A stretch of 6,964 nucleotides of DNA, from positions 1-6,964 of the forward strand of contig CABQLK010000065.1 in assembly GCA_902465015.1 (NCBI GenBank), read 5' to 3'. The translations under genes were made by a program, and so were the position numbers. This stretch comes from an uncultured Collinsella sp. GTDB taxonomy: Bacteria; Actinomycetota; Coriobacteriia; Coriobacteriales; Coriobacteriaceae. This document shows positions 4,843 to 6,964 of this stretch, one piece after another (position 1 is the first letter of the stretch; the number at the start of each line of letters is the position of its first letter). A model generated the notes under the pieces. The model saw only the letters and a program-made list of their open reading frames with translations. It made no database searches and had not been told where the DNA came from.

Positions 4843-6843
4843 TTAGTCAACTGGATTGAGCGCGTCGATCTGCGCAAGCCACAGACGCGAGCTAGCGTCA
4901 CTCGGCATACGCCAATCGCCGCGCGGGCTGAGCGTCACCGAGCCCACCTTGGGACCATCGGGCAGGCAGCTGCGCTTAAACTGCTGGGCAAAGAAGCGAC
5001 GGTAGAACGTACGTAGCCACGTGTGGACGGTCTTGGCGTCGTAGACGCCCTCGAAGCTCTTGAGCGCCATGCGGTAGATCTTGCCAGGCTCAAAGCCAAA
5101 ACGCAGCAGGTAGTAGAGGAAGTAGTCGTGCAGCTCGTACGGGCCCACCAAATCCTCGGTCTTCTGCGCAATCTCGCCGTCGCCCGTGGGCGGCAGAAGC
5201 TCGGGGGACACCGGCGTATCGAGGATATCGAGCAAGACCTCGGCAATGCGCCCGCCAAAGACATCGGCGGCATAGCGCACCAGATGGCGCACAAGCGTCT
5301 TGGGCACGCTCGCGTTGACGGCGTACATGCTCATGTGGTCGCCGTTATAGGTAGCCCAGCCGAGCGCCAGCTCCGACAGGTCGCCCGTGCCGATGACAAA
5401 ACCGCCAGCCTGGTTGGCCAGATCCATCAGAATCTGCGTACGCTCGCGCGCCTGGCTGTTCTCGTAGGTCACGTCCTGCACAGCCGGATCATGCTCGATA
5501 TCCTTAAAGTGCTGTTCCACGGCCGCGTGAATCGAAACCTCACGGAAGCTCACACCCAGGTCGCGGGCAAGCGACTCGGCATTCGACTTGGTGCGATGCG
5601 TCGTGCCAAAACCTGGCATGGAGACCGCCGTGATACCCGTGCGCGGCAGCCCCAGCGCATCGAAGGCACGCACGGTCACAAGCAGTGCCAACGTGGAGTC
5701 CAAGCCACCCGAAAGGCCGATGACCGCAGCCTTGGTACCTGTGTGGGCGAGGCGGGTCTTGAGGCCAGCAGTCTGCAGATTGAGGATCGTCTCGCAGCGC
5801 TCAGCCAGGTCACCATGGTCGGCAGGCACGAAGGGCGCGCGGGGGAAGACACGGTCGATGTCGAGCGCATCGCGCAGGACAGGATCTTCGGCCAGCACGC
5901 CCTCAAACGAAAACTCAACGGTCACGGCCTCCGGCGCATCGTCCGAGCGCGTCCATGTCGTCGAGCGACGGCGCTCGGCAACCAACCGGTCAAGATCGAC
6001 GTCGGCGACGGCCATATCGCAAGTGAGGAGCTTCGTCGCGGCAAGCTTAGAGCCGTTTTCGTAGACGAGGTTCTCGCCCGCAAAGACCATGTCGGTCGTG
6101 GACTCGCCCTCACTCGCGTCCGCGTAGGCATAGGCGCAGTACAGGCGCGCGCTCTGATTGGAGATAAGGCTGCGGCGGTAATCTGCCTTACCGATAATCT
6201 CGTCCGAGGCCGACGGGTTGAGAATCACCGTCGCACCGGCAAGCGCCATCTCGGTCGAAGGGGGCGCCGGCACCCACAGGTCCTCGCAGACCTCAACGCC
6301 CAGCACCATATCCTCGACACCTTCATCACAGCAGCGGTAGACAAGCCCCGAACCCAGCGGAACCGGACCCCGACCGGCAAACTCGACCCACACAGGATCT
6401 GCGGGCGCCGGAGCAAACCAGCGGCGCTCGTAGAACTCGCCATAGTTGGGCAGATACTTCTTGGCCGTGAGGCCCAAAAGCTCGCCCGCGCAGCACACGG
6501 CGGCGCAGTTGTAGATATTCTCGGCAACTGCAACGGGAAGACCAATGGTAAAGACAATCGGCAGCTCGCGGGTTTCATCGAGAATATGTGCCAGTGCGGT
6601 CTCGCAGGCATGCAGCAGCGTGCGGTTATGAAACAGGTCGGCCGCGGTATAGCCGCACAAGTTAAGCTCGGGCAGCACCAGCGCGCGAACGCCGCGCTCG
6701 GCAGCCTCGCGAACAGCCGCCAGCGCAACCTCGGCATTGCCCTCGACATCGGCCACGCGAATCCGCGGCGACGCCGCCGCCACACGCAAAAAGCCATCGT
6801 TCTTATTAGCCGAAACGCAGCATTGCCTTGTTGATCTGGACAC
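4843..6843 (-). CDS. nadE: Glutamine-dependent NAD+ synthetase
   Basis: This 666-residue two-domain enzyme makes NAD+ from deamido-NAD+, ATP and glutamine, the last step of NAD synthesis. The N-terminal nitrilase-type amidase (about 18-290) releases ammonia; its triad is Glu59 (LPELNLCGY), Lys128 (in AKKYLPNYGEFYE; Lys129 is the alternative) and Cys186 (VEVCEDLW). The C-terminal synthetase (about 345-645) has the ATP-pyrophosphatase P-loop GLSGGLDST (376-384), GFGTTHRTKSNA (411-422) and the GTGDLSELALGW block (485-496). Length and architecture match full-length glutamine-dependent enzymes, so it does not rely on free ammonia alone. The start is a GTG at 6843: an in-frame stop lies just upstream, AAGGGG sits 6 nt before it, and the first in-frame Met codon is residue 179, far inside the amidase domain. 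A strong terminator follows at 4743-4774. All catalytic residues appear present. Confidence 0.95.
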   Translation of the reverse strand: MSRSTRQCCVSANKNDGFLRVAAASPRIRVADVEGNAEVALAAVREAAERGVRALVLPELNLCGYTAADLFHNRTLLHACETALAHILDETRELPIVFTIGLPVAVAENIYNCAAVCCAGELLGLTAKKYLPNYGEFYERRWFAPAPADPVWVEFAGRGPVPLGSGLVYRCCDEGVEDMVLGVEVCEDLWVPAPPSTEMALAGATVILNPSASDEIIGKADYRRSLISNQSARLYCAYAYADASEGESTTDMVFAGENLVYENGSKLAATKLLTCDMAVADVDLDRLVAERRRSTTWTRSDDAPEAVTVEFSFEGVLAEDPVLRDALDIDRVFPRAPFVPADHGDLAERCETILNLQTAGLKTRLAHTGTKAAVIGLSGGLDSTLALLVTVRAFDALGLPRTGITAVSMPGFGTTHRTKSNAESLARDLGVSFREVSIHAAVEQHFKDIEHDPAVQDVTYENSQARERTQILMDLANQAGGFVIGTGDLSELALGWATYNGDHMSMYAVNASVPKTLVRHLVRYAADVFGGRIAEVLLDILDTPVSPELLPPTGDGEIAQKTEDLVGPYELHDYFLYYLLRFGFEPGKIYRMALKSFEGVYDAKTVHTWLRTFYRRFFAQQFKRSCLPDGPKVGSVTLSPRGDWRMPSDASSRLWLAQIDALNPVD

Positions 6844-6849
6844 TGGAGG

Positions 6850-6855
6850 CCCCTT
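6850..6855 (-). promoter_or_regulatory. Ribosome binding site supporting the nadE GTG start
   Basis: The minus strand reads AAGGGG, 6 nt before the GTG at 6843. As no in-frame ATG occurs before codon 179 and a TAG stop closes the frame four codons upstream of the GTG, this site supports the GTG. Confidence 0.55.
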
Positions 6856-6910
6856 CTACCCTGAGATTCAGTCTAACGGACGTTCACATATCTCTAACTA
6901 GCCAAAGCAA

Positions 6911-6930
6911 CCTCCCAGTTTACTGAGAGG
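6911..6930 (-). terminator. Hairpin upstream of nadE, possible weak terminator or leader structure
   Basis: On the minus strand CCTCTCAG and CTGGGAGG form an 8-bp stem with one U-G pair around a UAAA loop. TTGCTTT follows, a poor T-tract. The U-G pair forms only in minus-strand RNA (C/A mismatch in plus-strand RNA). It lies 67 bp upstream of the nadE GTG. It may end a gene beyond the window edge or belong to the nadE leader. I see no convincing promoter or gene between 6844 and 6964. Confidence 0.4.
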
Positions 6931-6964
6931 CCAACCTGTGCTAAGAGCATGTATTTCAAAATTA

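Noticed and set aside
5023..6834. A plus-strand open frame of about 600 codons antisense to nadE.
   Set aside because: It overlaps nadE end to end, its translation is rich in Arg/His/Gly/Ala with no recognisable domain, and such antisense frames are expected where third positions are GC-rich. nadE has complete catalytic motifs.
6903..6913. A third partial copy of the repeat core, CAAAGCAACCT, upstream of nadE.
   Set aside because: Only 11 contiguous bases match copy 1 and the flanks diverge, which can occur by chance; it is worth including in a genome-wide search but is not called.
1..6964. CRISPR arrays, tRNA or rRNA genes, transposase genes, phage genes or a defence system.
   Set aside because: No regularly spaced repeats, cloverleaf sequences or relevant protein motifs were seen on either strand; the five genes and short gaps account for nearly all of the window.

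Overview
The window looks like ordinary chromosome from a GC-rich, fermentative, Gram-positive bacterium. The gene set (a bacillus/actinobacterial type L-lactate dehydrogenase, a fused amidase/NAD synthetase, a short NA37-type nucleoid protein and a DUF2974 hydrolase), the GC-biased third positions and the look of the proteins suggest a gut Coriobacteriia such as Collinsella. That assignment rests on general resemblance, not on a database search.

All five genes lie on the minus strand. In transcription order they are: glutamine-dependent NAD+ synthetase (nadE, 6843-4843); a class I/II PLP-dependent aminotransferase of the AlaC/DapL-like type (4724-3561); L-lactate dehydrogenase (ldh, 3359-2409); a Mbeg1-like/DUF2974 alpha/beta-hydrolase (2281-1121); and a 37-kDa-type nucleoid-associated protein (NA37 family, 1024-20). 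The long plus-strand open frames are shadows of these genes. No gap between genes exceeds about 200 bp.

The genes do not look like one operon. Strong intrinsic terminators on the minus strand follow nadE (4743-4774) and ldh (2342-2377). A third terminator-like hairpin (3385-3417) lies in the ldh leader. Candidate promoters precede the aminotransferase, ldh and the nucleoid protein. nadE makes NAD+, and ldh reoxidises NADH while using pyruvate. The aminotransferase may also touch the pyruvate pool if it is an alanine transaminase. A shared NAD/pyruvate theme is therefore possible, but the terminators argue against simple co-transcription.

I found no large undescribed system. The most interesting feature is that the hydrolase gene is closely bracketed by two inverted copies of a 19-nt element matching at 17 positions. 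One copy abuts the stop codon and the other lies just upstream of the start, so the gene may be a recently inserted cassette. Second in interest are the two terminator-like hairpins very close to the starts of the aminotransferase and ldh, which may act as attenuators.
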